Shown here: positions 1 through 8,837 of the stretch, one piece after another
Position numbering within the stretch: the stretch's first letter is position 1
Layout of the letters: the number at the start of each line of letters is the position of its first letter
DNA from: Bacteroidota bacterium
Lineage (GTDB): Bacteria; Bacteroidota; Bacteroidia; Chitinophagales; Chitinophagaceae
DNA length: 52,527 bases
Direction of reading: 5' to 3'
Assembly (NCBI GenBank): GCA_029561305.1
Contig: JAKQJG010000113.1
Coordinates: 1 to 52,527, forward strand
The notes under the pieces: model-generated
Database searches by the model: none
What the model saw: only the letters and a program-made list of their open reading frames with translations
What the model was told of the DNA's origin: nothing
Made by a program: the position numbers and the translations under genes

Positions 1-1005
1 GGCAGGAAAAGTGTTTTGTTTGGTTCAATATTGCTGTATTCGCTGGCCACATTTGCGAATGGTTTTGTAACTAACGTGGAGCAATACACTATTCTTCGTT
101 TTATAGCTGCTTTGGGATTAGCCGGTGAACTGGGTGCCAGCATCACACTCACCAGCGAAATGTTACCGAAAGAAAAACGGGGCATCGCCTCAGCGATCAT
201 TGCCACCAGTGGTGTGATGGGTTGTATCGCTGCTTACTTTGTTTTTAAGATAAGTGGTGAAGACTGGCGGCTCTGTTATTATATTGGTGGCGGTATGGGT
301 ATTGCCCTGTTGTTTTTACGGGCTGGCTTTTTAGAAAGCAGGATGCATAATGCAGTGCTAGAATCCAAAGTTCCAGTGGGCAACTTTTTAATGTTTTTCA
401 CCAGTAGAGAAAGGTTCTTCAGGTATTCCCGTGCTATATTGATCGGGCTGCCTGTTTGGTTTATTATCGGCGTGCTGATCAGTTTTTCCGATGTTTTTGC
501 GGAAGAATTCGGTATCGGAGACTTCGACCAGTCCACTGCACTGATGCTGCAATACACTGCACTGGCATTTGGTGATATGGGCGCTGGCTTTTTAAGCAAT
601 TATTTAAAAAGCAGGAAGAAAACCCTCCTTATTTATTACTGTATTACGGCTGTTTTTATCTTTCTTTTTTTTGCAACCGAAGGTGGCGGAAGCGCTTTCA
701 ATATGTATCTGCTTTGCATGGGGCTTGGTTTTGGTTCTGGCATTTCGGTTTTATACATTACCATGAGTGCAGAACAGTTTGGCACCAATCTCCGGGCAAC
801 CGCAGCCATTTCAATTCCCAACCTGGTGAGAGGTTTTCTTCCGCTGATATCATTATTGTTCCAGTTTTTAAGGAGCGACAATGGTTTCAATGACTATGTT
901 ACCGGGGCATATATTACTGGCGCTGTGGTGATGCTGGTTGGTTTTATCGCTGTATTGAAAACGAAGGAAACATTTGGGAAAGAACTTGATTTTACAGAAA
1001 TATAA
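1..1005 (+). CDS. MFS transporter, 3' part (5' end outside window)
   Basis: The reading frame is already open at base 1, where it encodes GRKSV, the end of the conserved MFS loop 2-3 motif (G-x3-D-R-x-GRK). The TTG at base 16 is therefore not a start and the N-terminus lies outside the window. About 334 residues remain, with roughly ten hydrophobic segments separated by short loops. An arginine-bearing helix (ILRFIAALGLAGELG) is typical of MFS helix 4. The family moves small solutes across the inner membrane using ion gradients. The substrate cannot be read from this sequence. The C-terminus looks complete, and the next gene downstream is a remnant. Confidence 0.85.
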   Translation, partial: GRKSVLFGSILLYSLATFANGFVTNVEQYTILRFIAALGLAGELGASITLTSEMLPKEKRGIASAIIATSGVMGCIAAYFVFKISGEDWRLCYYIGGGMGIALLFLRAGFLESRMHNAVLESKVPVGNFLMFFTSRERFFRYSRAILIGLPVWFIIGVLISFSDVFAEEFGIGDFDQSTALMLQYTALAFGDMGAGFLSNYLKSRKKTLLIYYCITAVFIFLFFATEGGGSAFNMYLLCMGLGFGSGISVLYITMSAEQFGTNLRATAAISIPNLVRGFLPLISLLFQFLRSDNGFNDYVTGAYITGAVVMLVGFIAVLKTKETFGKELDFTEI

Positions 1006-1061
1006 TTTACAACATCACATGTTCAAATGAATGATAAATACCGTTTACAATTAAGAACTGT

Positions 1062-1306
1062 ATGGCAAAAGCAGTAAAAAAAACGGCAGTAAAAAAAACT
1101 TCGCCACTTTCTTCACAGCATTTAACTGCCAAATATTTTATGGAACCGGATGGATGCTTCGTTTTGCAGGTACAAAAGACAAGAATAAATTGTTGGCGCT
1201 TTTGGATAAATATGCCGCTATGATGCCCCGAACTTTACTGCGTTATTCTATTGAACACTTTCCTGGTAAAGAAAAAGAATATTACATGCTTAAGAAAAAA
1301 CTATAA
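1062..1306 (+). pseudogene. Remnant of an AlkD-like DNA alkylation repair gene
   Basis: No intact gene covers this stretch. The ATG at 1062 opens a basic N-terminus (MAKAVKKTAVKKTS) whose frame ends after 53 codons. From about 1136 another frame runs to TAA at 1304-1306 and encodes FYGTGWMLRFAG, then DKYAAMMPRTLLRYSIEHF. That is the C-terminal signature of bacterial DNA alkylation repair proteins (MPRT-x-LRYAIE type, HEAT-like fold). The parts are in different frames, and the central ~150 residues of such a protein are absent. The simplest reading is a large internal deletion that kept both ends. A small novel gene at 1062 is possible but less likely. Confidence 0.5.
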
Positions 1307-1482
1307 GGTGGTCAATATAGTGATCAATGGATTTACCGGTTGGCCAAACAAAGTCTCCCCTTCTGCATTTATTCCTGAAATAGAAAATGCTCAAAAACCT
1401 TTACAGTCCGCTATCCGGGCAACCAACATAAAAAAGGCCCCTCGTTTATAAATTAAACGGCTATTTAACTAAGTCAAATGTT

Positions 1483-1490
1483 TATTTTTG
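1483..1490 (+). promoter_or_regulatory. Putative -7 element of the RND efflux operon
   Basis: TATTTTTG matches the Bacteroidota -7 consensus TAnnTTTG exactly. It would place the transcript start near 1494, about 66 nt before the tolC-like ATG. No clear TTG -33 element is seen at the usual 17-23 nt upstream, so the assignment is tentative. Confidence 0.4.
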
Positions 1491-1560
1491 TCACTTCATC
1501 AAACAACTGGCAGCTCTGAACGGAAAGGCCCCGTGGCTGTTCAGGGAATCAACTCAACCT

Positions 1561-2889
1561 ATGCTACGTCCGTTTATTAAAAAAAGGCTTTTTTCACTGG
1601 CAATACTGATCATACCTGTTGTATCTTTTTCACAAATAAACAATGACAGCCTGCTGCCTGTTGCTACCCTGCAAAATGTGGTTAGCTACGCTATACAACA
1701 CCAGCCGGTTATTCAACAATCGCTGATTGACGAAACAATTACGGGAAATACGGTAAAATCAAAACTGGCAGAGTGGTTTCCCCAGGTAAATTTCAACTAT
1801 AGCCTGCAGCATAATTTCCAGATACAACAAGCTATCATCGGCGGTAATGCGGTTAGGCTGGGTGTGGAGAATACCTCGATCGCCCAGTTCACTGCCTCGC
1901 AATATTTATTTAACCGGGATGCCTTGCTGGCGCTTCGGTCAAAGGGCGATGTGCTGACGCAATCAAAACAAACTACCGAAAGCCGTAAAATTGATGTGGC
2001 GGTAAATGTGTCGAAAGCATTCTATGATATCATCTCCACCAAACAACAAATAAAAGTGTCGGCAGAAAACATTAACCGGCTGGAGAAAAGCATCAACAGT
2101 GCCTTTCAGCAATACAAAGCCGGGCTGGTAGATAAAACAGATTATAAAAGAGCCACCATTACACTGAACAATACAAAGGCATTCAAACAGGCAAATGAAG
2201 AACTGCTGAAAGCAAAAACCGAATACCTCAAGTACCTGATGGGCTACCCGGTTGATTCTCCATTAGAACTGCAGTACGATACACTGCAACTTGAAAAGGA
2301 AATTATATTGGATACTTTACAAAAGGCCAGTCCCAATAACCGCATTGAATACAAGGTGCTGGAAACACAAAAGAAACTGCAGGAAGCAAATATAAAATAT
2401 AACGAGTGGGCCTACCTGCCAAATGTGTCATTGAACGGAGCCTATAATCTTAACTACCTGAACAATGATTTCGGTAAACTCTACACCAATAATTTACCCA
2501 ACTCATTTGCCGCACTCACATTATCGTTCCCGCTGTTCCAGGGAGGAAAAAGAAAGTATAATATTTCTACTGCACAGTGGCAATTGAAAAGAACGGAGTG
2601 GGATATTACGGCATTACAAAATACGGTGAACACTCAATATGCCAATGCACTGGCTTCTTATAAAAGCAATCTTGCCAACTATACCGCATTAAAAGAGAAT
2701 GTAGCATTGGCACAGGAAGTATATGATGTGATCAACTTACAATACAGAAGCGGTATCAAAACATATATAGAAGTAATTGGTGCAGAAACTGACCTGCGTA
2801 CATCACAGATCAATTATTACAATGCTTTGTATCAATTGATCTCAAGTAAAATTGATGTGCAAAAAGCGCTGGGACAGGTTCGATATTAA
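1561..2889 (+). CDS. TolC-family outer membrane efflux protein
   Basis: 442 residues. The N-terminus is a signal peptide (basic RPFIKKR, then hydrophobic LFSLAILIIPVVSFS, cleavage near residue 24-25). The body is the duplicated long-helix OEP architecture: alternating coiled-coil stretches (residues ~130-230 and ~340-430) and beta-strand pieces such as VNFNYSLQHNF and VSLNGAYNLNYL. TolC proteins form the trimeric outer-membrane channel of tripartite pumps. The adaptor follows at once on the same strand and the pump after that, so this is the exit duct of one RND system. First gene of the operon. Exported substrates cannot be predicted. Confidence 0.93.
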   Translation: MLRPFIKKRLFSLAILIIPVVSFSQINNDSLLPVATLQNVVSYAIQHQPVIQQSLIDETITGNTVKSKLAEWFPQVNFNYSLQHNFQIQQAIIGGNAVRLGVENTSIAQFTASQYLFNRDALLALRSKGDVLTQSKQTTESRKIDVAVNVSKAFYDIISTKQQIKVSAENINRLEKSINSAFQQYKAGLVDKTDYKRATITLNNTKAFKQANEELLKAKTEYLKYLMGYPVDSPLELQYDTLQLEKEIILDTLQKASPNNRIEYKVLETQKKLQEANIKYNEWAYLPNVSLNGAYNLNYLNNDFGKLYTNNLPNSFAALTLSFPLFQGGKRKYNISTAQWQLKRTEWDITALQNTVNTQYANALASYKSNLANYTALKENVALAQEVYDVINLQYRSGIKTYIEVIGAETDLRTSQINYYNALYQLISSKIDVQKALGQVRY

Positions 2890-2913
2890 GTGAAAAAAGT
2901 CAAACAAAAAGAT

Positions 2914-4032
2914 ATGCAGTTTAGTAATTATAAAAAATATGCGGCAGTGGGAATAGTGGTCATGCTGGCATCCTGCGGTGGTGCTGATAAACAGCAACAG
3001 CAACAAGGTCCGCCGCCACCAACATTGGTTACCGTGGCTGATGTGCAAACAACAGATGCTGTGTATTACGATGAATATCCCGGAACCATCATTGCATTGA
3101 ACCAAACCGAACTGAGGCCACAGGTAAGCGGCTATATTACGGGCGTGTATTTCCAGGATGGACAGAAAGTAAACAAAGGGCAGCGGCTGTACTCGATAGA
3201 TGCCCAGGTGTACAATGCCAATTACCAGCAATCGGTTGCCAACCTGCAGGTGCAGGAAACCAATATGATGAAGGCACAGAAAGATGCTGACCGCTATCAT
3301 GAACTTGAAAAACATGATGCCATCGCCAAACAGCAGGTGGACTATGCTGATGCTGCATTGGAAGCTGCCAAAAAACAGGTGGCTGCGGCAAGGGCTGCTG
3401 TAAACAGTGTAAGGGCCAACGTTAGTTTCTCTACCATTGTTGCACCTTTTAGCGGAACGATTGGCATTTCTAATGTAAAGACCGGCACAGCAGTAGTAGC
3501 AGGCCAGTCCATATTAAATACGGTATCAACAGATAATCCCATTGCGGTGGATTTTGCGGTGGACCAAAAAGAAATTTATCGTTTTGTACAGTTGCAGCAG
3601 CAAAAAGTTAATGCAAAAGACTCCACCTTTCTTATTGCGTTTGGAGCAGACATCTATCCTTACCCCGGCAGCATCAGCCTTATAGACCGGGCGGTGGATG
3701 CACAAACGGGCACCATCAAAACAAGACTGGTTTTTCCCAATGAAAAAGGCATGCTGAAACCAGGGATGAACACTTCTGTAAGAGTAAAAAACAATACTGC
3801 ACAGCAGGCGGTTACAATACCAAATAAAGCAGTGAATGAACAACTGGGTGAGTTTTTTGTGTACGTGGTGGGCGACAGCAGCAAAGTGACACAGAAAAAA
3901 GTAGTATTGGGTAAACAGGTGGGCAGTAATATTATTGTGAGAGAAGGATTAAAGCAGGGTGATAAAATAGTGGTAGAAGGAATGCAGAAGTTAAGGGAAG
4001 GGGCGGTGATAACGACTGCAAAGGGTAAGTAA
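2914..4032 (+). CDS. RND efflux periplasmic adaptor (membrane fusion lipoprotein)
   Basis: The frame could start at GTG 2890, directly after the upstream stop. ATG 2914 is preferred because it gives a standard lipoprotein signal: MQFSNYKK, a hydrophobic core, and the lipobox L18-A-S-C21. A Gly/Gln/Pro-rich linker follows. Next come a lipoyl-like half (LRPQVSGYITGVYFQDGQ), an alpha-helical hairpin (residues ~95-160), the second lipoyl half with the VAPFSGTIG motif, a beta-barrel, and a C-terminal membrane-proximal domain. The AcrA/HlyD family bridges the inner-membrane pump and TolC. The lipid anchor would hold it to the inner membrane. 161 bases separate it from the pump gene. Confidence 0.92.
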   Translation: MQFSNYKKYAAVGIVVMLASCGGADKQQQQQGPPPPTLVTVADVQTTDAVYYDEYPGTIIALNQTELRPQVSGYITGVYFQDGQKVNKGQRLYSIDAQVYNANYQQSVANLQVQETNMMKAQKDADRYHELEKHDAIAKQQVDYADAALEAAKKQVAAARAAVNSVRANVSFSTIVAPFSGTIGISNVKTGTAVVAGQSILNTVSTDNPIAVDFAVDQKEIYRFVQLQQQKVNAKDSTFLIAFGADIYPYPGSISLIDRAVDAQTGTIKTRLVFPNEKGMLKPGMNTSVRVKNNTAQQAVTIPNKAVNEQLGEFFVYVVGDSSKVTQKKVVLGKQVGSNIIVREGLKQGDKIVVEGMQKLREGAVITTAKGK

Positions 4033-4074
4033 ACTGTTTCTCGTTACTGGTTACTCGTTGATCGTTTCTTGTTT
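4033..4074. repeat. Degenerate 7-nt-period array (6 units)
   Basis: GTT recurs at exact 7-base intervals (4036, 4043, 4050, 4057, 4064, 4071) in units of general form CTnGTTn. It lies between the adaptor stop and the pump start. It runs into an imperfect hairpin (CGTTTC 4063-4068 / GAAACG 4076-4081) and a T-run at 4090-4095, which could weakly attenuate transcription into the pump gene. Confidence 0.6.
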
Positions 4075-4193
4075 TGAAACGGTATACGATTTTTTAAAGA
4101 GAATAATGACGACGGATCATCTAACCACCAATGCAGTAATGGAATATTTTGCTGGCTTATAAATAACAAATATCAAATCCGGAATAATTTATA

Positions 4194-7100
4194 ATGATCG
4201 CAGATACTTTTATAAAACGCCCAGTTACCGCCATTGTAATTTCTATTGTGCTGGTACTGGTGGGCATCATTGCCATGAACATACTGCCCGTGGCGCAATA
4301 CCCGGACATTACGCCACCAACCGTAAGCGTTAGTGGCCTGTTTACAGGCGCCGATGCAGAAACGGTGGAACAGACCACCACTACGGCGATGGAAACCCAG
4401 ATCAACGGTACTCCCGGCATGGCCTATATGAGCAGCAACAGCACCAGCAGCGGCGCCAGCAGTATCAATGTAACTTTTGATGTGGGCACCGATGTAAATA
4501 TTGCAGCGCTGGATGTACAGAACCGGGTGAGTGTGGCGCAGGCTTCCCTCCCCGATGCGGTGAAGCGGCTGGGCGTTACCGTTAGAAAGCGTAATCCCAG
4601 TATCATGGTGGCGCTGGCTTTTTATTCCCCTGAAGGTTCACATGACGCTACCTTCCTGGGTAACTATGTAAACATCTATATCAAAGATGCCCTGCAGCGG
4701 GTAAAAGGTGTGGGCGATATTGTAAGCCGTGCGGATGATTTTGGTATGCGGGTTTGGCTGAACCCGGAAAAACTGGCAGCACTAAAACTTACACCAGCGG
4801 ATATCGTAAGGGTGCTGAATGAACAGAACCTGCAGGTAGCGGCTGGAACGGTTGGCGGCAATCCCCAACCCAACACACAAACTTTTGAATACAGTGTACT
4901 CACCAACAGCCGTATCAATACTACGGAGCAATTTGAAAATGTTATTGTAAGAAGTGTCAGCGGTACGGGCAGTGCTATTTACCTGAAAGATGTCGCACGT
5001 GTGGAACTTGGCAAATTTGATTATGGAAGCAATGCGTTTGTAAATGGAAAACCTGCTGCTTTTGTATTGATATACCAGGCCCCTGGGGCCAATGCGCTGG
5101 ATACATACGAAGGGCTGACAAAAGCTTTGACCGAACTGAAGAAATCTTTTCCAAAAGACGTTGACTACATGGTGCCGCTGGAAACGGTATCCGTAGTAAA
5201 AGTTTCCATTAAAGAAGTACTGCACACCCTGGTGGAAGCATTATTGCTGGTGGTACTGGTGGTGTTTTTCTTTTTGCAAAACTGGCGGGCAACCCTGATA
5301 CCGGTTCTGGCTATCCCGGTTTCGCTGATCGGCACTTTTATATTTTTTATACCCTTTGGGTTTACCATCAACACGCTAACGCTCTTTGCATTTGTACTTT
5401 CTATTGGTATTGTTGTGGATGATGCCATCGTGGTGGTAGAAGCGGTGCAGCATTATATTGACCATGAAAAGCTGTCGCCAAAGGAAGCCACCAAAAAGGC
5501 AATGAAAGACATATCCGGTCCTGTTATTGCCATTGCACTCATATTAGCGGCTGTATTTGTTCCGGTAGGTTTTATACCGGGGATCGTGGGCAGATTGTAC
5601 CAGCAGTTTGCCATTACCATTGCTGTATCAGTAATCATTTCAGCATTTGTAGCACTATCATTAACACCAGCTTTGTGTTCTATCATGCTGAAACCAGCAA
5701 AGGGTGAAAATGAGAAGAAAAATTTCTTAGAAAAATTCTTTGCCGCATTTAACAGCCGCTTTAATAAAATATCACATTCCTACACCAGGAGTGTAGGCAA
5801 ATGGATCAAAGGCACACCCTATGTTTTGGTAATGATGGTTTGTTTATTTGTTGGCCTCTTCTTCCTTTTCAAAAATAAACCCACCGGCTTTATACCAACA
5901 GAGGATGAAGGAAGGTTATTTGTGACCTACGAAATGCCGGAAGCCAGTTCCACTACCAGGAGTGTGGCCATGTTACAAAATGTTATGAACCGTATTCAGC
6001 AGTTGCCTGAAGTAAGGGTTGTTGGTGGATTGGCAGGATTTAATATCCTTAGCTTTTCCCAAAAATCCAATGTGGGTACCCTGTTTGTAAATTTAAAATC
6101 ATGGGACGATCGGGAAGGAAAAGAACACCATGTACAATCTGTGATCACTAAGATACAGCAGGTAACAGCCGACATCAAAGAAGCCAGGATACTGCCCATC
6201 TCCCCTCCTGCTATCCCCGGTTTAGGCGCCACATCAGGTTTCACATTTGAACTAAAGCAAACCACCAGTACCGACAATGTGCAGCTGTTTGAAAAAGTGG
6301 CAAGAGGCTTTTTAGACAGCCTGAACAAGCGTGCTGAAATTGCTATGGCCTATACCTTCTTTAATGCAAGAACACCTTCTTATAAAATTGAAGTGGACAG
6401 GGATAAAGCCAAACAATTAGGTGTGCAGTTATCAGATGTTTACAGTACCATGTCAACTTTATTGGGCAGCAGTTATGTAAATGATTTCAACTTGTATGGA
6501 AGAAATTTCCGGGTGATGGCACAGGCCGACAGCAGTTACCGTTCTTCGCTTGACAAGCTGGAAAAGTTTTATGTAAGAAATGATGCCGGCAATATGGTGC
6601 CGTTGAGTTCACTGATTGCTGCAAAAATAACGGAAGCGCCTGCCCTGATCACACACTACAATGTAAACAGGAATATCGAGATCAACGGTTCACCCAAGCC
6701 AGGCTTTAGCAGTGGCCAGGCGATAAAGGCATTGGAAGAAGTAGCCAAAACATTACCTGCCGGATATGGTTATGAGTTCAGTGGCATGAGTGCAGAAGAA
6801 ATAAAAGCAGGCAACAGCAATATGCTGATATTCGGTATTTCAATTGTGTTTGTATTTCTATTCTTGGCAGCACTGTACGAAAGCTGGAGTATTCCTTTCT
6901 CCGTATTGTTTGCGGTGCCTGTTGGTGCATTTGGATCTATACTAACGTTAACGCTGCTCCCAAATCTTACCAACAATGTGTATGCACAAATTGGTTTGAT
7001 CACACTCATCGGGCTGTCTGCCAAGAATGCCATTTTGATAGTGGAATTTGCCAAGGAAAGGGTAGACAGGGGTATGGATATCGTTCATGCTACATTGCAG

Positions 7101-7388
7101 GCAGTGCAATTACGTTTGCGGCCCATTATCATGACATCACTGGCCTTTATACTTGGCGTATTGCCGTTGGCATTCGCAAGTGGTGCTGCTGCAGAAAGCC
7201 GCAAAACCATTGGCTGGACTGTATTTGGCGGAATGATCGCCGCCACTACACTGGCCATTTTTGTAGTGCCGGTGCTGTTTGCGCTCATTACAAAGGTCAG
7301 TTACGGCAGAAAGTTAAAAAGACTGCAGGAGAAACAATCAGAAGAGGCTGCGGTGGATGATTCGATTATACAAAATAAGCTGAGTTAA
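4194..7388 (+). CDS. RND multidrug efflux pump (AcrB/MexB, HAE1 family)
   Basis: 1,064 residues, full length for the hydrophobe/amphiphile RND family. The N-terminus IADTFIKRPVTAIVISI is diagnostic. The proton-relay residues are present: the Asp pair D409-D410 in GIVVDDAIVVVEAV and Lys K944 in GLSAKNAILIVEFA. Two large periplasmic porter loops separate two six-helix bundles. The FIPTEDEGRLFV and LITHYNVNR motifs of the docking/porter domains are recognisable. It exports amphiphilic compounds from periplasm or membrane using the proton motive force, together with the two upstream proteins. The terminator at 7412-7440 ends the operon. Confidence 0.96.
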   Translation: MIADTFIKRPVTAIVISIVLVLVGIIAMNILPVAQYPDITPPTVSVSGLFTGADAETVEQTTTTAMETQINGTPGMAYMSSNSTSSGASSINVTFDVGTDVNIAALDVQNRVSVAQASLPDAVKRLGVTVRKRNPSIMVALAFYSPEGSHDATFLGNYVNIYIKDALQRVKGVGDIVSRADDFGMRVWLNPEKLAALKLTPADIVRVLNEQNLQVAAGTVGGNPQPNTQTFEYSVLTNSRINTTEQFENVIVRSVSGTGSAIYLKDVARVELGKFDYGSNAFVNGKPAAFVLIYQAPGANALDTYEGLTKALTELKKSFPKDVDYMVPLETVSVVKVSIKEVLHTLVEALLLVVLVVFFFLQNWRATLIPVLAIPVSLIGTFIFFIPFGFTINTLTLFAFVLSIGIVVDDAIVVVEAVQHYIDHEKLSPKEATKKAMKDISGPVIAIALILAAVFVPVGFIPGIVGRLYQQFAITIAVSVIISAFVALSLTPALCSIMLKPAKGENEKKNFLEKFFAAFNSRFNKISHSYTRSVGKWIKGTPYVLVMMVCLFVGLFFLFKNKPTGFIPTEDEGRLFVTYEMPEASSTTRSVAMLQNVMNRIQQLPEVRVVGGLAGFNILSFSQKSNVGTLFVNLKSWDDREGKEHHVQSVITKIQQVTADIKEARILPISPPAIPGLGATSGFTFELKQTTSTDNVQLFEKVARGFLDSLNKRAEIAMAYTFFNARTPSYKIEVDRDKAKQLGVQLSDVYSTMSTLLGSSYVNDFNLYGRNFRVMAQADSSYRSSLDKLEKFYVRNDAGNMVPLSSLIAAKITEAPALITHYNVNRNIEINGSPKPGFSSGQAIKALEEVAKTLPAGYGYEFSGMSAEEIKAGNSNMLIFGISIVFVFLFLAALYESWSIPFSVLFAVPVGAFGSILTLTLLPNLTNNVYAQIGLITLIGLSAKNAILIVEFAKERVDRGMDIVHATLQAVQLRLRPIIMTSLAFILGVLPLAFASGAAAESRKTIGWTVFGGMIAATTLAIFVVPVLFALITKVSYGRKLKRLQEKQSEEAAVDDSIIQNKLS

Positions 7389-7411
7389 ATTACGATCAAT
7401 AAAAGATGATA

Positions 7412-7440
7412 AAAATTGCAGGCTTACACCCTGCAATTTT
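7412..7440. terminator. Bidirectional terminator between convergent genes
   Basis: A perfect 11-bp stem (7412-7422 with 7430-7440) has a 7-nt loop. Its AAAA/TTTT ends let it act as an intrinsic terminator on either strand. It serves the efflux operon from the left and overlaps the stop codon of the convergent serine hydrolase gene. Confidence 0.85.
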
Positions 7441-8716
7441 ATTGTACAGAAAGATTACCGGTGATCCTGAATTTTTTATTAGCCACCACAAACAAACTGG
7501 CTGCAGAAGCAACCGTTTGATCTACATTTAAAACAGCTTCTCCACTACCAAGCGGATAAATTACAATCTGTTCACCGGCAGGTAATACCGCAGGAGGTAT
7601 TTCTCCATTTGACCAGTTGATGGCATTACTCCAGTTGCCGTTACCAATAAAAGTATAGACCTTAGGAGCCGTGCTGTTGCACATTACATAATTGAGCCGT
7701 TCCCAAATACTGTTGCACAATAAAAAAGGCACTTCGCCTTCATCTGCATTTCCCATACGCACCACTACCAGGCCTTTTGAGGGCGCAATACTGATGATCT
7801 GACCATTTTTGCCAATAGCGGCATACATATCTGCTGGTGCTGCCGGTGCATAACTACCAGGAAGTACCAGTTGTGAGCCGGGCACCATATACGACCCATT
7901 TCCATTTAACCACCACAGGTACCCGTATCCGTAATTCAACGTTTGTGATATATTTTTCATGTCACTGATATAAGCTGAATCACGCAATAATGTATCGCCA
8001 TTCCAAATACAATTGTTTTGCATGAACAATCCAAATCTTGCCATACTCCTGGGTTTACTGTAGTATACATTATTAAATCCAACCGTAACCCATGCCCCGG
8101 TAATACCGGTTCTTGTTTTTAATGCGGATTGCGTATAGGCGTTTATGTTTTGCCCTGTTGCTTCTGTCAGCACTTTCTCCAGCAGCGTATAAGGCGCATT
8201 GTGATAAGCCCATCTTGAACCTGCTGCGGCTTTATAAACCAGGCAGGGAGGGTCAGTGCAATGATTATCTGTTACGCCATCATCAAGCCCAGTCGTCATC
8301 GTAAGCTGGTGAAGGATACTGATACTATCTTCCTGTTGGCGGGTGCAGTTCGTCCATCCTACACCAAGATATTCAGAAGAAGTATCAGAGAGAGACAAAT
8401 ATCCCTGTTCCTTTGCTTTGCCCACCAAAAACGAAGTGAGTGTTTTACCGGCAGAAGCCCAGTACCACAAACTATCCTGGGTAAAGCTTCCAAAATATTT
8501 TTCGAGTACGATCTTTCCATCTTTTAACACGACAAAGGCTTTTGAGTTTTGCTGTTCCAAAAAATCGTAGAGGGAGTCAACCCTGTCTGTACACCAGCCT
8601 AAGGAAGCGGGAGACAGCGTATCCCAGTTATTACCAATTAGCGGTGGAAAATAAAGCGTTTGAGCCTTACCGGCAGTTGAAACAAAAAGCAGCAGGGTGA
8701 TAAAATATTTGCTCAT
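7439..8716 (-). CDS. Secreted serine hydrolase, beta-lactamase (class C-like) fold
   Basis: 425 residues with a signal peptide (MSKYFITLLLFVSTAGKA). The SxxK catalytic motif is S88-A-G-K91 (WASAGKTLTSFLVGKA), followed by the YxN motif Y171-H-N173. The context LHQLTMTTGLDDG is typical of penicillin-binding-protein/esterase-like serine hydrolases (beta-lactamase family PF00144). A possible third motif lies around the GNGSYMVPGS region but is not clear. Residues ~350-425 form a beta-rich extension (GNGNWSNAINWSNGEIPP) outside the hydrolase domain. Such proteins act on peptides, esters or amides in the periplasm or outside. The substrate is unknown and there is no evidence that it is a true beta-lactamase. 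Confidence 0.85.
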   Translation of the reverse strand: MSKYFITLLLFVSTAGKAQTLYFPPLIGNNWDTLSPASLGWCTDRVDSLYDFLEQQNSKAFVVLKDGKIVLEKYFGSFTQDSLWYWASAGKTLTSFLVGKAKEQGYLSLSDTSSEYLGVGWTNCTRQQEDSISILHQLTMTTGLDDGVTDNHCTDPPCLVYKAAAGSRWAYHNAPYTLLEKVLTEATGQNINAYTQSALKTRTGITGAWVTVGFNNVYYSKPRSMARFGLFMQNNCIWNGDTLLRDSAYISDMKNISQTLNYGYGYLWWLNGNGSYMVPGSQLVLPGSYAPAAPADMYAAIGKNGQIISIAPSKGLVVVRMGNADEGEVPFLLCNSIWERLNYVMCNSTAPKVYTFIGNGNWSNAINWSNGEIPPAVLPAGEQIVIYPLGSGEAVLNVDQTVASAASLFVVANKKFRITGNLSVQ

Positions 8717-8782
8717 CAGGTATAAAATTAGCTTTTGTTTGACTTTTTCATTTTAAATGGTTTAACCGGGCCTGGTAAAAGA

Positions 8783-8812
8783 TAAAAAAAATCTCCTGCA
8801 CAATGGCAGGAG
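8783..8812 (-). terminator. Intrinsic terminator of the DUF4136 gene
   Basis: A 7-bp stem CTCCTGC (8793-8799) / GCAGGAG (8806-8812) has a 6-nt loop. On the minus strand it is followed by a run of T (plus-strand A-run 8784-8791). It sits 26 bases past the stop of the frameshifted gene at 8838. Confidence 0.85.
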
Positions 8813-8837
8813 ACTGGATCCAAAGTCAGGATTTGCT

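Larger units (their letters stand above)
1006..1560. other. Gene-poor stretch between MFS gene and efflux operon
   Basis: No intact gene is seen here. It holds the alkylation-repair remnant (1062-1306), an unconvincing open frame at about 1251-1451, and a putative promoter element at 1483-1490 for the efflux operon. Confidence 0.5.

Noticed and set aside
1251..1451. 66-codon plus-strand frame starting at TTG
   Set aside because: It overlaps the end of the alkylation-repair remnant in another frame, has no recognisable motif and no good start.
4424..7288. Several antisense frames of 60-150 codons inside the RND pump gene
   Set aside because: Shadow frames of a strongly coding gene; none has a start region, signal or motif of its own.
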